Shown: positions 26,335-35,173 of the stretch, piece by piece
Layout of the letters: each line of letters begins with the position of its first letter
Numbering within the stretch: position 1 is the stretch's first letter
Assembly (NCBI RefSeq): GCF_011806425.1
Contig: NZ_JAATOV010000001.1
Location: 868,001-932,000 of the forward strand
Length of the DNA stretch: 64,000 nucleotides
Direction of reading: 5' to 3'
DNA from: Thalassospira lucentensis
GTDB lineage: Bacteria; Pseudomonadota; Alphaproteobacteria; Rhodospirillales; Thalassospiraceae
Translations under genes and position numbers: made by a program
The notes under the pieces: generated by a model
Told to the model about the DNA's origin: nothing
What the model saw: the letters and a program-made list of their open reading frames with translations, nothing else
Database searches by the model: none

Positions 26335-26359
26335 TATAGGTAAGCCATTGATACCTATA
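26335..26359. promoter_or_regulatory. Candidate operator upstream of the TpsB-like gene
   Basis: TATAGGTA and TACCTATA form a perfect 8-bp inverted repeat with a 9-base spacer, about 110 bases before the transporter start and 155 before comM. Its symmetry fits a TetR- or GntR-type operator. No such regulator gene lies next to it. Confidence 0.45.
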
Positions 26360-26513
26360 TTATTCGTTTCTGATGATCATCTGCTTGTTCATAAACACCC
26401 ACGTCGCGAATGGTGATCACGCGACGACCTTTGGCGCACAGCAAACCATCCATTGCGCATCATCGATTAACTCTGCAAAGTAATACAACTTATGGTGTTT
26501 GGGGGAAGACGGT

Positions 26514-28025
26514 TTGACAGCACGGGTCACAACAGTTGCCTTTGCCGGGATTGAGACGATTGCTGTCGATGTTCAGGTGCAAATGGCAAGCGGACTGCCG
26601 GCTTTTACCGTGGTTGGCCTTCCTGACAAGGCGGTTTCCGAGGCGCGCGAACGGGTACGGTCCGCATTATCGGGGATGGGGTTGGCCCTGCCACCCAAAC
26701 GCATCACGATCAATCTTGCCCCGGCTGATTTGCTTAAAGAAGGATCGCATTTTGACCTGCCGATTGCGCTTGGCCTTTTGGCCGAGATGGATGTTATCGG
26801 TCACGAAGACATCGCGCGGTTTTTGGTGCTTGGCGAGCTTGGTCTTGATGGCAGCATTACCAGTGTGGGCGGGGTTCTGCCCGCCGCGATGGAAGCGGGC
26901 ATGCAGGAATTTGGCATTATCTGCCCTGATGCCAATGGGGCCGAGGCGCTTTGGGCCGGGGATCTGGAAATTCTGGCGCCCAAAAGCCTTGTTGGCCTGA
27001 TTAATCATTTCAAGGGGACGCAAATCCTGTCGCGCCCGCGCGCGGTTGAAAATGCCAGTCCGACCGGGCCGGTTTTGGACCTGCGCGATATTAAGGGCCA
27101 GGAAAGTGCCAAACGGGCATTGGAAATCGCCGCGGCGGGTGGGCATAATTTGCTAATGAGCGGCCCGCCCGGATCGGGAAAATCGATGCTGGCGGCGCGG
27201 TTGCCGGGCATTTTACCCGATCTTGATGCCAGACAAGCCCTTGAAACCACGGTTATTCATTCTGTATCGGGACTTTTGCCCGAAGGTGGCTTAATCCGAA
27301 CCCGCCCATTTCGTCAGCCCCACCATTCCGCATCCATGCCCGCCCTTGTCGGCGGGGGACATCGGGTTAAACCCGGTGAAATGTCGTTGGCCCATAACGG
27401 CGTTTTGTTTTTGGATGAATTGGCCGAATTTCAGCGCCCTGTTTTAGATGCCCTGCGTCAGCCGCTTGAAACCGGGCAGGTGTCAGTCGCGCGCGCCAAC
27501 GCACATGTGACCTATCCGGCGCGCGTTCAGTTGGTTGCGGCGATGAACCCGTGTCGGTGCGGATATCTGGGCGATAATGACCTTGCATGCAGTCGGGCCC
27601 CACGCTGTGGCGAGGATTATCAGGCACGGCTTTCGGGGCCGCTTTTGGATCGGTTTGATATTCAGATTGATGTGCCGGCGGTCAAACCCGAAGAACTTGA
27701 TCTTCCGGCGGATGGTGAAACCAGTGCCATGGTGCGCAATCGGGTGTTTCAGGCGCGTGAAGTGCAAATGTTACGTTATAAAAACGAACACATCTCAACC
27801 AATGCGCTGGCAGATGGCGAAGTCCTGCAAAAGGCCGCCGCACCCGATGAGGATGGCCGGGGCCTGTTGCAGGATGCCACCCGGCGCATGAAGCTCTCGG
27901 CGCGTGGGTATCACCGGATATTGCGGGTGGCGCGCACGATTGCCGATTTGGCCGGAAGTGAGATCGTCAGGCGCCCGCACATTGCAGAGGCGCTTAATTA
28001 TCGACAGATGGTGTATCGGCGATAG
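26514..28025 (+). CDS. YifB/ComM family Mg-chelatase-like AAA ATPase
   Basis: The protein has about 503 residues. ComM is a hexameric helicase that widens heteroduplexes during natural transformation in gamma-proteobacteria; YifB relatives are widespread. The N-terminal ChlI-like domain (FAGIEAIAVDVQV-like start, LPAFTVVGLPDKAVSEARERV) is followed by a Walker A motif GPPGSGKSM, Walker B FLDELAEF, the zinc-finger-like CRCGYLGDNDLACSRAPRC, and a C-terminal Mg-chelatase domain. I chose the TTG at 26514 behind GGGGGAAG; a TTG at 26499 adds five residues. The presence of ComM does not by itself prove competence. Confidence 0.9.
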   Translation: MTARVTTVAFAGIETIAVDVQVQMASGLPAFTVVGLPDKAVSEARERVRSALSGMGLALPPKRITINLAPADLLKEGSHFDLPIALGLLAEMDVIGHEDIARFLVLGELGLDGSITSVGGVLPAAMEAGMQEFGIICPDANGAEALWAGDLEILAPKSLVGLINHFKGTQILSRPRAVENASPTGPVLDLRDIKGQESAKRALEIAAAGGHNLLMSGPPGSGKSMLAARLPGILPDLDARQALETTVIHSVSGLLPEGGLIRTRPFRQPHHSASMPALVGGGHRVKPGEMSLAHNGVLFLDELAEFQRPVLDALRQPLETGQVSVARANAHVTYPARVQLVAAMNPCRCGYLGDNDLACSRAPRCGEDYQARLSGPLLDRFDIQIDVPAVKPEELDLPADGETSAMVRNRVFQAREVQMLRYKNEHISTNALADGEVLQKAAAPDEDGRGLLQDATRRMKLSARGYHRILRVARTIADLAGSEIVRRPHIAEALNYRQMVYRR

Positions 28026-28099
28026 AGGGCTGCGTTTTTGGTTTTCGCGGTGGTTTGGCAGTGCGAAATTAAGGGAATAGATCGCTTGGGAGGTGTGGA

Positions 28100-28675
28100 T
28101 TGATAGAAAGGTCGGTGTGTTGGACGGATTGGGACGGAAACGGGCTTGAACGCTGCTTTATGTCCCAGGATGACAATCAATTGATCCTTGAGGGCGTTGT
28201 TTCGGGGACACGCGAAGGCACATATGGCGCGTATTATTCCGTGCGAACTGATGCCCTGTTTCGAACCCGTGAAGTGTTGGTCAAATATATCGGCGGCAGA
28301 ACGCTGCATATCGCGGCCAATGGGGACGGAAATTGGCATGACATCCTAAGCGATCAGCCAATCCCGTCACTTGATGGGTGCTTTGATGTTGATATCGGTG
28401 TGACGCCCGCGACCAACAGCCTGGCGATCAAGCGGCTTGGCCTTGCCCCACAGGCCAGTCAGCATATCGTTGCGGCCTATGTCCCGTTGCCAAGCCAGAT
28501 CAGCGGCGACTTTCTGCCCCAGCCGGTTCAGCAGCGCTATTCCTGTTTGATTGAGGGGAAATTATATCGTTATGAAGGGCTGTTTCGGGGATTTTGTGCC
28601 GAATTGGCGATTGATGACGCCGGGCTTGTGATCGATTACCCAGATACCTTTCGCCGGGTTGTCGCGCCGGCATAA
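28100..28675 (+). CDS. Putative glycolipid-binding domain protein
   Basis: The 191-residue protein matches my memory of the PF06475 putative glycolipid-binding family: WTDWDGNGLERCFM near the start, an internal VSGTREGTYGAYYSVRTDALFRTREV segment, a NGDGNWHD loop and an LDGCFDVDIGVTPATNSLAIKR segment. The structure of the family resembles a lipoprotein-localisation-like beta fold, but its cellular role is uncertain. It starts with TTG, preceded by GGGAGG. No signal peptide is present, so it is probably cytoplasmic. Confidence 0.8.
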   Translation: MIERSVCWTDWDGNGLERCFMSQDDNQLILEGVVSGTREGTYGAYYSVRTDALFRTREVLVKYIGGRTLHIAANGDGNWHDILSDQPIPSLDGCFDVDIGVTPATNSLAIKRLGLAPQASQHIVAAYVPLPSQISGDFLPQPVQQRYSCLIEGKLYRYEGLFRGFCAELAIDDAGLVIDYPDTFRRVVAPA

Positions 28676-28696
28676 AGGGGAAAGGCAATTGGCGTC

Positions 28697-29284
28697 TTAA
28701 GCGGTTTGTAAGCCGCGGGTGCGCTGTTGCTTTTCAATCCGATAGACTGAGGATGGCGGCATATTGCGCACCGTGGTGCCGATGCGCGTGGCGCGTAAAT
28801 CAAGGCGGCCCAAGATGGCCTGCGGTACAGGGCAACGCGGACCATAGGTGAATTGGTAAAATGCGCCTTGGTCGTGCATATAGCCAAATGTGCCGGTTAA
28901 AATGCCCATGATTTGTCGCGGCTTCATCGATAATAGCGGCAGGCCGCTAATCACGGTGCCAAGCCTGCCCGGTTGATAAAGGCCCGCACGGGCCAGACGG
29001 GTGGCATCCATTTGCAAGATGCGGGCATTGGGGTAACGATCCGATAGCAAACGGGAAAAATCCTGCCCCTGTTCGATCAGGGTCAGGTCACTTTCATCAA
29101 GTCCACGATCAAGCAAAGCACGGGTAAAAACGCCAGTACCCGGTCCCAATTCCAGAACCGGGCCATGATCGGCGGCAACTTCGGATGTGATCAATTCTGC
29201 CAAAGCCGGACTAGAGGGTGAAATGGCCGATACCCCTTTGGGATCGGTCACCCAGGCACGAAAAAATGGCAAAAGATCCGACAT
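28697..29284 (-). CDS. Class I SAM methyltransferase, PmtA-like
   Basis: The protein has about 195 residues from the ATG at 29284 (MSDLLPFFRAW). It resembles Rhizobium-type phosphatidylethanolamine N-methyltransferases. There is a short hydrophobic start, the SAM motif VLELGPGTGVFTRALLDRG, then LILQMDAT-like post-I motifs and VISGLPLLSMKP, a late conserved block. PmtA makes phosphatidylcholine. The alternative is a general SAM-dependent methyltransferase of the same superfamily. The open frame to 29374 lacks a better start. It faces the glycolipid-binding gene convergently. Confidence 0.75.
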   Translation of the reverse strand: MSDLLPFFRAWVTDPKGVSAISPSSPALAELITSEVAADHGPVLELGPGTGVFTRALLDRGLDESDLTLIEQGQDFSRLLSDRYPNARILQMDATRLARAGLYQPGRLGTVISGLPLLSMKPRQIMGILTGTFGYMHDQGAFYQFTYGPRCPVPQAILGRLDLRATRIGTTVRNMPPSSVYRIEKQQRTRGLQTA

Positions 29285-29437
29285 GTGCGTGTTTGCCTTG
29301 CTATCTGGTGTGTGGAGTAACGAGCTTGAAACTAGCGGTCCTTTATGTCGGTAAGCCCGCCATATTGTGTTCATTTTGCGAACCCGCGTGTTTCAAGCTG
29401 CTATCTCGTCATGCCATCTTGCAGCAAATTCGAACGA

Positions 29438-29743
29438 TTAAGACGCGCTATTCTGCCGGTTTTGGCGCAGCGTATCAATCAAACGCGCTTCTTTCGGGTC
29501 AACGTTAAAGCTGTTGGGGATGATCATGACCCCTTTGGTGCCGTCTTTGGCTTCGATCATGTAAAGCGTGGCATCATCGCCCGGATCAGTACCATTATCG
29601 GTGCTGTTGGAATGCACAAGGCGCAGGTCTTCTGGCTGGTAAAGGGTGCCGGTGCCGTCACTGCGTGCGCCATCGCCTTCACAGATGAAGTGATGCTCAA
29701 AACCGTGTTCTTTGGCGTTTTCCTGAAGTTCAGCTAAGGTCAT
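29438..29743 (-). CDS. Hypothetical acidic protein
   Basis: This 101-residue protein (MTLAELQENAKEHGFEHHFI from the ATG at 29743) has no signal peptide or membrane segment. It has an acidic N-terminal half, with a Cys in ICEGDGARSDG, and a C-terminal part GVMIIPNSFNVDPKEARLID. GGAGAGAT precedes the ATG. I cannot assign a family. The coding pattern and ribosome-binding site favour a real gene, with a GNAT gene following upstream in the same direction. Confidence 0.6.
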   Translation of the reverse strand: MTLAELQENAKEHGFEHHFICEGDGARSDGTGTLYQPEDLRLVHSNSTDNGTDPGDDATLYMIEAKDGTKGVMIIPNSFNVDPKEARLIDTLRQNRQNSAS

Positions 29744-29842
29744 TTTATCTCTCCGCGTTGGGGTCACTTAGGGTTAAAACGTCCTGTCCGGAAAGTTGTT
29801 CCACCGTCAGCCTTGCACCAACCAAAGCAATATTCAAGTCAG

Positions 29843-30319
29843 CTAAGGCTTTAGCTGCAGCTTCATGCCTTCGTGGCTGGCGACAAAGCCGAGCCGTTCG
29901 TAAAACCGATGGGCATCTTTGCGTGTTTTGTCGGTGGTGAACTGGATCAAAGCCGCGCCAAGTGATTTCGATAGCGAAATTGATTCCAAAATAAGCTTTT
30001 CACCAATTTTCTGACTGCGCATCGTGCTTGAGACCCGAACCGCTTCGATCTGGGCACGGAGCTGCCCGCGCCGCGACAAACCGGCAATCAGGGTCAGTTG
30101 CAAACAGCCGACAATATCCGAACCGTGACAGGCCAGAAGGTATTGATTGGGCAGTCCGGCGGTGGACTGCGATGCCATGGCGTCAAAGGCCGCGTAATAG
30201 GCGTTGGGCAACGGATCGGTCAGTTCTTCGCGGGTTTTGCCCTTTTCATCGTCGGCCAACAGGGCAACGATGGCAGGCAGATCATCGCGGGTGGCATATC
30301 GGAATGTGATGTCGGACAT
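29843..30319 (-). CDS. GNAT family N-acetyltransferase
   Basis: The 158-residue protein starts MSDITFRYATRDDLPAIVALLADD, a typical GNAT N-terminus. It has the acetyl-CoA-binding segment around IEAVRVSSTMRSQKIGEKLI, with the R-x-x-G-x-G/A-like variant SQKIG, and the late HRFYERLGFV motif. It transfers an acetyl group from acetyl-CoA to a small molecule or protein, but the substrate is not known. It lies about 100 bases upstream of the hypothetical gene, in the same direction. Confidence 0.88.
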   Translation of the reverse strand: MSDITFRYATRDDLPAIVALLADDEKGKTREELTDPLPNAYYAAFDAMASQSTAGLPNQYLLACHGSDIVGCLQLTLIAGLSRRGQLRAQIEAVRVSSTMRSQKIGEKLILESISLSKSLGAALIQFTTDKTRKDAHRFYERLGFVASHEGMKLQLKP

Positions 30320-30446
30320 GTTTGGTCCTCAAACCTGTGATGGGGTCCCAATTTTTAGCAATGTCATAAAACAAGATCACCGATGATCTTAAAACGGTTC
30401 GATTTTCAACGAAACCTTCGACCCAAACGGATGCCGTTTTAGGCGA

Positions 30447-30962
30447 TCACACGGTTTTGGGATTTTCACTTTGAGGGGGCATCAGTTTGATCCGGTTTCG
30501 CAACGAGACTAAATGGGCCTGCCAGTAATGGGTCATCATCGGTTTAAACCGGTTGTCATTCAGGCCATTACGCCCCGGATGGCCTGCCGATAGGCCCTCA
30601 AGCCCGGTATGGGTCAGGGTCAGGCGGGTGGCATCGCCCGATTGGACAAAGCGGATATCGACATGGGTGACCGGCTCATTGCGGTCGGCCATGGGCCAGC
30701 GCCATTCAAAACTCAGTCGTTTGGCGGGTTCCCAATGGATGACTTTGCCTGCCTCGACAATAAAGTCGGGACGGCGTTTATCGACTTCTTGCAGATAGCG
30801 CGCCCCGTCGCGTTCGCCAAATTTCATGATCCCGGGGCGATTGCCGATCAGTCGGTTGCGCGGGCCCTGCTTCCACCAAAGATCAATGTCGTTGGTAAAG
30901 GTGTCAAAGGCGGTTTGGGCATCGCAGTCAACGCGAAGGGCGACAAAGGTTTTGGCCGACAT
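30447..30962 (-). CDS. SRPBCC (AHSA1-like) domain protein
   Basis: The 171-residue protein shows the START/SRPBCC pattern: a helix then strands (ALRVDCDAQTAFDTFTNDID, LWWKQGP), FIVEAGKVIHWEPAKRLSFEWRW in the centre, and a long C-terminal helix (HYWQAHLVSLRNRIKLM). The group binds hydrophobic ligands or partner proteins, and related AHSA1 members activate Hsp90. Function here is not known. It lies downstream of the GhrA-like gene, separated by a terminator-like hairpin. Confidence 0.8.
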   Translation of the reverse strand: MSAKTFVALRVDCDAQTAFDTFTNDIDLWWKQGPRNRLIGNRPGIMKFGERDGARYLQEVDKRRPDFIVEAGKVIHWEPAKRLSFEWRWPMADRNEPVTHVDIRFVQSGDATRLTLTHTGLEGLSAGHPGRNGLNDNRFKPMMTHYWQAHLVSLRNRIKLMPPQSENPKTV

Positions 30963-30982
30963 CGAAAATCCTGTGAAAACAA

Positions 30983-31022
30983 ACGGACGGAGTGCTTTCT
31001 CTTCCCAGAAAGCGCTCCGTCC
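30983..31022 (-). terminator. Hairpin downstream of the GhrA-like gene
   Basis: CGGACGGAG and GCTTTCT pair with AGAAAGC and CTCCGTCCG (one mismatch) around a short loop. Read leftward it is followed by TTTGTTTTC. It probably ends the leftward transcript of the 31076-32023 gene. Confidence 0.75.
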
Positions 31023-31075
31023 GACAAGTCAATTCCTGCAAGCCCGATCATAGGCCGGGTTTAAGTTGGGTTGGA

Positions 31076-32023
31076 TTAATAGCCGCTTTGACGGTCAACA
31101 AGGCCCGATGGTGTTTCACCACGTGCCATGCGATCGATGTTTTGTGCGATCTGATCGACGGCTTCTTCGATCCGGGTGGCCGCGGCGATATGCGGGGTGA
31201 TGCGGATTTTCGGGTGATCCCAGAACGGGTGGCTTTCGGGCAGTGGTTCGGTGACCGCCACATCCAAAAATGCACCGCGCAGATGGCCGGTATCAAGAGC
31301 GCGCAACAAATCAGCTTCGTTGATCATTGCCCCGCGCGCGGCATTAATGATCGCGGCCCGCTTGGGCAAATGCGAAAGTGCGGAACTGTTGAGCAACCCT
31401 TCGGTTTCCGGGGTGCGCGGCAACAGGCAGATCAGGATATCAGACTGGCCAAGGAATTCGGCAAAGGCATCTTCGCCGGCATAGGTGGTGATGCCGTCAA
31501 TGGCCTTCATCGAGCGGCTCCAGCCTGACACAGCAAAGCCGAGGTTCGAAAGCGCACTGGCAACCGCCGCACCGAGTGCGCCCAAGCCCATCACGCCAAC
31601 CCGGCATTTGGAAATGCGCGCAACATCATGCTGGGTCCAGGTGGCTTTGGCCTGCTGGGCGGCATAGACATCAAAATCGCGCATGAAATGAAGGGCGGCA
31701 TACAAATGATATTGCACCATCTGATCGGCCATACCGGCATCTTCCAGTCGAATAACCGGGATATCGGCCGGAAGGCTTGGCGATGACACCACATGATCAA
31801 CACCCGCCCCAAGCGAAAAGATCGCCTTAAGATTGGGCAGCGTCTTGATCAGTCCCTGGGGTTGTTTCCAGAATAGGGCATGATCAATCGTTGCGGGATC
31901 GTAATCGTCATCCGTGGTGGCGACATTGGCATCAGGCAGCCGTTCGACCATCGCCTTTTTCCAGTCGGCATCTTCGCCGGCGGCGGAAATAAGGATGTTT
32001 GGCGTGGCAGATTGCGGTGACAT
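31076..32023 (-). CDS. ghrA: Glyoxylate/hydroxypyruvate reductase A-like dehydrogenase
   Basis: This 315-residue D-2-hydroxyacid dehydrogenase uses NAD(P)H to reduce glyoxylate or hydroxypyruvate. The NAD-binding motif GLGALGAAVASAL is preceded by CRVGVM. The catalytic Arg/Glu/His triad lies in NAARGAMINEADLL, the FLDVAVTEPLPESHP segment and ITPHIAA. The GhrA subgroup is suggested by the short N-terminus and the LGAGVDHVV motif. A related hydroxyacid reductase of unassigned substrate remains possible. GGAGAAAG precedes the ATG. Confidence 0.88.
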   Translation of the reverse strand: MSPQSATPNILISAAGEDADWKKAMVERLPDANVATTDDDYDPATIDHALFWKQPQGLIKTLPNLKAIFSLGAGVDHVVSSPSLPADIPVIRLEDAGMADQMVQYHLYAALHFMRDFDVYAAQQAKATWTQHDVARISKCRVGVMGLGALGAAVASALSNLGFAVSGWSRSMKAIDGITTYAGEDAFAEFLGQSDILICLLPRTPETEGLLNSSALSHLPKRAAIINAARGAMINEADLLRALDTGHLRGAFLDVAVTEPLPESHPFWDHPKIRITPHIAAATRIEEAVDQIAQNIDRMARGETPSGLVDRQSGY

Positions 32024-32404
32024 GGGGCTTTCTCCTGATGCGGGTCGTTATTTATCGGGGTGATCCGATGTTTGGGATCAATTGTAATAGAACGCGCCAA
32101 AGCACAAAGCGTTCCAGCGCGACCTTTTACGGGGCTTTTGATGCGCCTTTTAAGGCAACTTAAGGTACGTTGATTGGCAGATGCAACGTGCTTGCGGTTC
32201 GTTGGCGCAAACCATATCACACTCGCCACAGACCTGCTGCGCGCATTCGGTCAGATGTGCCAAGTGCTGGGATCGAGGAAACATGCGATCCGGATAAGGA
32301 TGCTTGGCAAGCAGATGCGCTGTCACCTTTGGCGGTGCCGATCAGGTGACGCGCGAAATGTTGGCCGAGTTGGCTGAGGGCGGGTCTTCGTGCCTGCGGT
32401 GGGT
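32024..32404. other. 381-base gap between the GhrA-like and VOC genes
   Basis: No gene is convincing. On the plus strand, one frame from about 32235 to 32345 reads GIEETCDPDKDAWQADALS. Another, from about 32322 to 32408, reads FGGADQVTREMLAELAEG and on to the stop TAA. The two look like the pieces of one frameshifted protein. They have normal codon use but no start, so they may be a pseudogene remnant. I do not recognise the family. Confidence 0.3.
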
Positions 32405-32824
32405 TTAATGTGCGAAAATCATTGCCGGATCGCGGAAGGTTTTGAACTCAAGCCCATTACCCGCCGGGTCAGAGACAAAAAAGGTGCCCTGCTCGCCCGG
32501 TTCGCCTTTAAAGCGGATTTTCGGTTCAAGCAGGAAGGGAACCTTGGCGGCCTTTAGGCGATCGGCCAGATCGTGCCATTTTTCCCATTCCAGAACGGCA
32601 CCAAAATGCGGGATCGGCACCGCATCACCGTCCACCGTGCCCGACCCGGCATTTTGACCGGCTTCTGGGCGTACATGGGCGGACAGCTGATGCCCAAAGA
32701 AATCAAAATCAATCCATGCCTCGGTCGAGCGGCCTTCGGCACATCCGAGGATATCAATGTAAAATGCGCGTGTGTCGGCAATTGATTTGATCGGAAAAGC
32801 CAGATGGAATGGGGGCAATGACAT
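32405..32824 (-). CDS. VOC (glyoxalase) family protein
   Basis: The 139-residue protein has the vicinal-oxygen-chelate fold signature: an early HLAFPIKSIADTRAFYIDILGC and the metal-ligand glutamate in the C-terminal NGLEFKTF. VOC members include glyoxalase I, extradiol dioxygenases and antibiotic-resistance proteins. Nothing nearby shows which activity applies. It is divergent from a LysR-type regulator 111 bases away, a pairing that often means the regulator controls the enzyme. Confidence 0.88.
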   Translation of the reverse strand: MSLPPFHLAFPIKSIADTRAFYIDILGCAEGRSTEAWIDFDFFGHQLSAHVRPEAGQNAGSGTVDGDAVPIPHFGAVLEWEKWHDLADRLKAAKVPFLLEPKIRFKGEPGEQGTFFVSDPAGNGLEFKTFRDPAMIFAH

Positions 32825-32935
32825 GGCGGTATCCTTGATTTTATCTAACGCTTGGTTGTTAGAGGCAGTCTAAACCGGCATAATGCGGGCGATAAAATCA
32901 GAAGTTCTGACCTTAGCATCAGGAAAACTATTGTT

Positions 32936-33865
32936 ATGGCCCTGCGCCCAACGACCCCGCCCTTAAATGCGCTGCGTGCGTTTGAGGCGGCGGCCCGCTT
33001 TGGCAGTTTTGCCCGCGCGGCGGATGAGCTTTCGGTGACCGCGGGTGCAATCAGCCAGCAGGTCGCCAATCTTGAGGCCAGCCTTGGCATGGCGCTGTTT
33101 GATCGCAAGGGCCCGAAATTGACCTTGCGTGAAGCGGGCCGGGCGTATTTGCCAACGCTGCGCCGTGTATTGGACGAGATTGAAGCCGCGACCCTTGATC
33201 TGGTGACCCATGGTGCGGGGGAACGCAAATTGGTGATTGGCACCCTGCATACACTTGCCAGCAGCTGGTTGATCCCAAAATTAAATCGGTTTCAAAACGA
33301 ACATCCTGATATTCGCCCGGTAATCGAGACCTTGGCGCTTAATTTTGCCACCCCGGACCGCAGCCCGGACCTGTCAGCACGGCAAATTGATGTTGGGCTG
33401 TATTTTGGTGATGGGTCTTGGCCGGGGATGGTCAGTGATAAGCTTTTTGATGAAATTCAGGTGGTTGTCGCCAAGCCCGGATATATTGCATCAACTGACG
33501 CCAACACCAAAACGCCCCCTGTCGATCCGGCAAATTTGATGGGACGGTATCCAAGGCTGGTTCACACCACCCGGCCCAAAGCATGGCATGACTGGGCGCA
33601 GGCCAATGGAGTGATCGTTACCGGCGCACCCGGACCAGGGTTTGAACATTTTTTTATGCTGATCGAAGCGGCCAAGGCCGGGATGGGAATTGCCCTGCTG
33701 CCAAGGGTTTTGATCGAAGGGGAGCTTGCCAAGGGCAGCCTCGAAATCATCAGTGATGCGGCCCTGAAATCCAGCGGATTATATTACCTGATCACGCCAG
33801 AAAGCCGAATGGACGTCCCGGAAGTCCAAGCTTTTCGCGACTGGGTGCTCGGTTTATGTCCTTAA
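32936..33865 (+). CDS. LysR family (GcvA-like) transcriptional regulator
   Basis: The protein has 309 residues. The N-terminal helix-turn-helix (LNALRAFEAAARFGSFARAA, SVTAGAISQQVANLE) is followed by the substrate-binding domain (about residues 95-300), where the tail segments GFEHFFMLIEAAKAGMGIALLPRV and YYLITPES are typical of the GcvA subgroup. The start at 32936 has AGGAAAA upstream. It is divergent from the VOC gene, its most likely target. The ligand is not known. Confidence 0.92.
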   Translation: MALRPTTPPLNALRAFEAAARFGSFARAADELSVTAGAISQQVANLEASLGMALFDRKGPKLTLREAGRAYLPTLRRVLDEIEAATLDLVTHGAGERKLVIGTLHTLASSWLIPKLNRFQNEHPDIRPVIETLALNFATPDRSPDLSARQIDVGLYFGDGSWPGMVSDKLFDEIQVVVAKPGYIASTDANTKTPPVDPANLMGRYPRLVHTTRPKAWHDWAQANGVIVTGAPGPGFEHFFMLIEAAKAGMGIALLPRVLIEGELAKGSLEIISDAALKSSGLYYLITPESRMDVPEVQAFRDWVLGLCP

Positions 33866-33931
33866 TCTAAAGTATGCGACTTCAGGCACAGTATTTTGAA
33901 ATTGAAGCGTTATTTTATAAATTTTTTGGTG

Positions 33932-34399
33932 CTAGGCGCGGCGATAGACGCTGTGCAGCAGGTGATCTTTCTTTGGGCCGGTGATTTTTATTTTAGTTTC
34001 GAAATGATCTGACCCCTTCCAGATCATACAATGGTGATAAAAGTCCTCTCCACACGGGTGAATGTCGCGCGCGCAAAGCCCATCATTGGCATCTTCGCCA
34101 AACTTTAGCATCACATAACGGTTGCCGAAACTGAGCGGATCGCGAAAAAGAAGCTCAATCGCCGACGGGTTTTCATGCAGCACGAAATCATATTCGCGGT
34201 AGCCATCAAACGTCTGACCATCTGGGCGGGTTAAAAACCCCTCTTCGCGGTAGCGCAGGATATTGGGGATGTCCGGATCGGCCGCATGGAATGTGACATC
34301 GCCGACAAACTGCCCGACATCGCCCAGATCACGCACCAGATGCCAGTCGCCCGAAAGCGCGGAAAATATATCGGTGGCGGTTGGTGTGTTGGGCGTCAT
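33932..34399 (-). CDS. DUF6314 family protein
   Basis: The protein has 155 residues. A lipocalin-like pattern is visible: LSGDWHLVRDLGD near the start, the internal REEGFLTRPDGQTFDGYREYDFVLHE, then LCARDIHPCGEDFYHHC and a C-terminal TKIKITGPKKDHLLHSVYRR. It is probably a small beta-barrel in the cytoplasm. I assign DUF6314 from memory of these motifs. Function is unknown. Confidence 0.6.
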   Translation of the reverse strand: MTPNTPTATDIFSALSGDWHLVRDLGDVGQFVGDVTFHAADPDIPNILRYREEGFLTRPDGQTFDGYREYDFVLHENPSAIELLFRDPLSFGNRYVMLKFGEDANDGLCARDIHPCGEDFYHHCMIWKGSDHFETKIKITGPKKDHLLHSVYRRA

Positions 34400-34433
34400 G
34401 GCGGGTCGGATACTCGTATGGATTGGATGAAAA

Positions 34434-34466
34434 GGCAGGATAACGCATTGCGATCCTGCCCTTTTT
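34434..34466. terminator. Terminator between the DUF6314-like gene and hinT
   Basis: GGCAGGAT (34434-34441) pairs with ATCCTGCC (34453-34460), with A and T runs outside. Leftward it falls 46 bases past the HIT-gene stop. Confidence 0.75.
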
Positions 34467-34505
34467 CAATCGTCTGCCGGTTCAATTATTGGCCGGTTGT
34501 TTGTC

Positions 34506-34877
34506 TTATGCCTTTGGCAGCATCAGGCCGAGTTTCTCGCCGCCGATGATATGCACATGCAGGTGCGGGACGTCTTGGCGGCCGTGGTCGCGGGTATTGG
34601 CGATCAGGCGGTAGCCGTCTTCGATCACGCCAGCGGCCTTGGAAATTTTGCCAATGGCGCGGGTATAGGCGATGATTTCTTCGTCCGAGGCATTAAGCGC
34701 GAAGTCGTCATAGGACGTGTAGGCGCCCTTTGGGATCACCAGAACGTGGGTTGGGGCCTGTGGCGCAATGTCGTTAAAGGCCAGCACGTAATCATCTTCA
34801 TAGACCTTGCTGCACGGGATTTCGCCGCGCAGGATTTTGGCAAAGATGTTTTCCGGGTCATAGGCGGGGACGGCCAT
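34506..34877 (-). CDS. hinT: HIT family nucleotide hydrolase (HinT-like)
   Basis: HinT-type proteins hydrolyse adenosine phosphoramidates and lysyl-AMP. The 123-residue length is usual, with IFAKILRGEIPCSKVYEDD at the start and the histidine triad HLHVHII near residue 110 (HVHII is the catalytic part). It lies downstream of hisE in the same direction, with a spacer of about 296 bases. In many alphaproteobacteria a HIT gene follows the his cluster. Confidence 0.9.
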   Translation of the reverse strand: MAVPAYDPENIFAKILRGEIPCSKVYEDDYVLAFNDIAPQAPTHVLVIPKGAYTSYDDFALNASDEEIIAYTRAIGKISKAAGVIEDGYRLIANTRDHGRQDVPHLHVHIIGGEKLGLMLPKA

Positions 34878-35173
34878 TTTGGGGCTCCTGATCGCTGAGG
34901 GTCGCTAAATGTGATGTCTGGTTGCCATATTGGACAGGCTTGGCTTTAGACGCAATTTGGATTTTGGAAAATTACCACGGCGCTGGCAGTTGTGGCTTGC
35001 TGGCGGGGCTGACTTCCATGGCGGGCGCAGGTTGGCGATTGGCCCCGCGTTGCGCGGTATTAAGCCACTATCGGAGTCACGGGAGTGCATGCTGCCGCGG
35101 CTCCGAATGCAAATAAGATGGCTTCGCCAAGGTCCGGCCTGCTGGTGTTCCGGATAAGCGACGTTGGGCGTTT

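Noticed and set aside
29323..29399. 10-bp inverted repeat AGCTTGAAAC / GTTTCAAGCT
   Set aside because: The arms are 57 bases apart with no other signal. The chance level is too high to call a feature.
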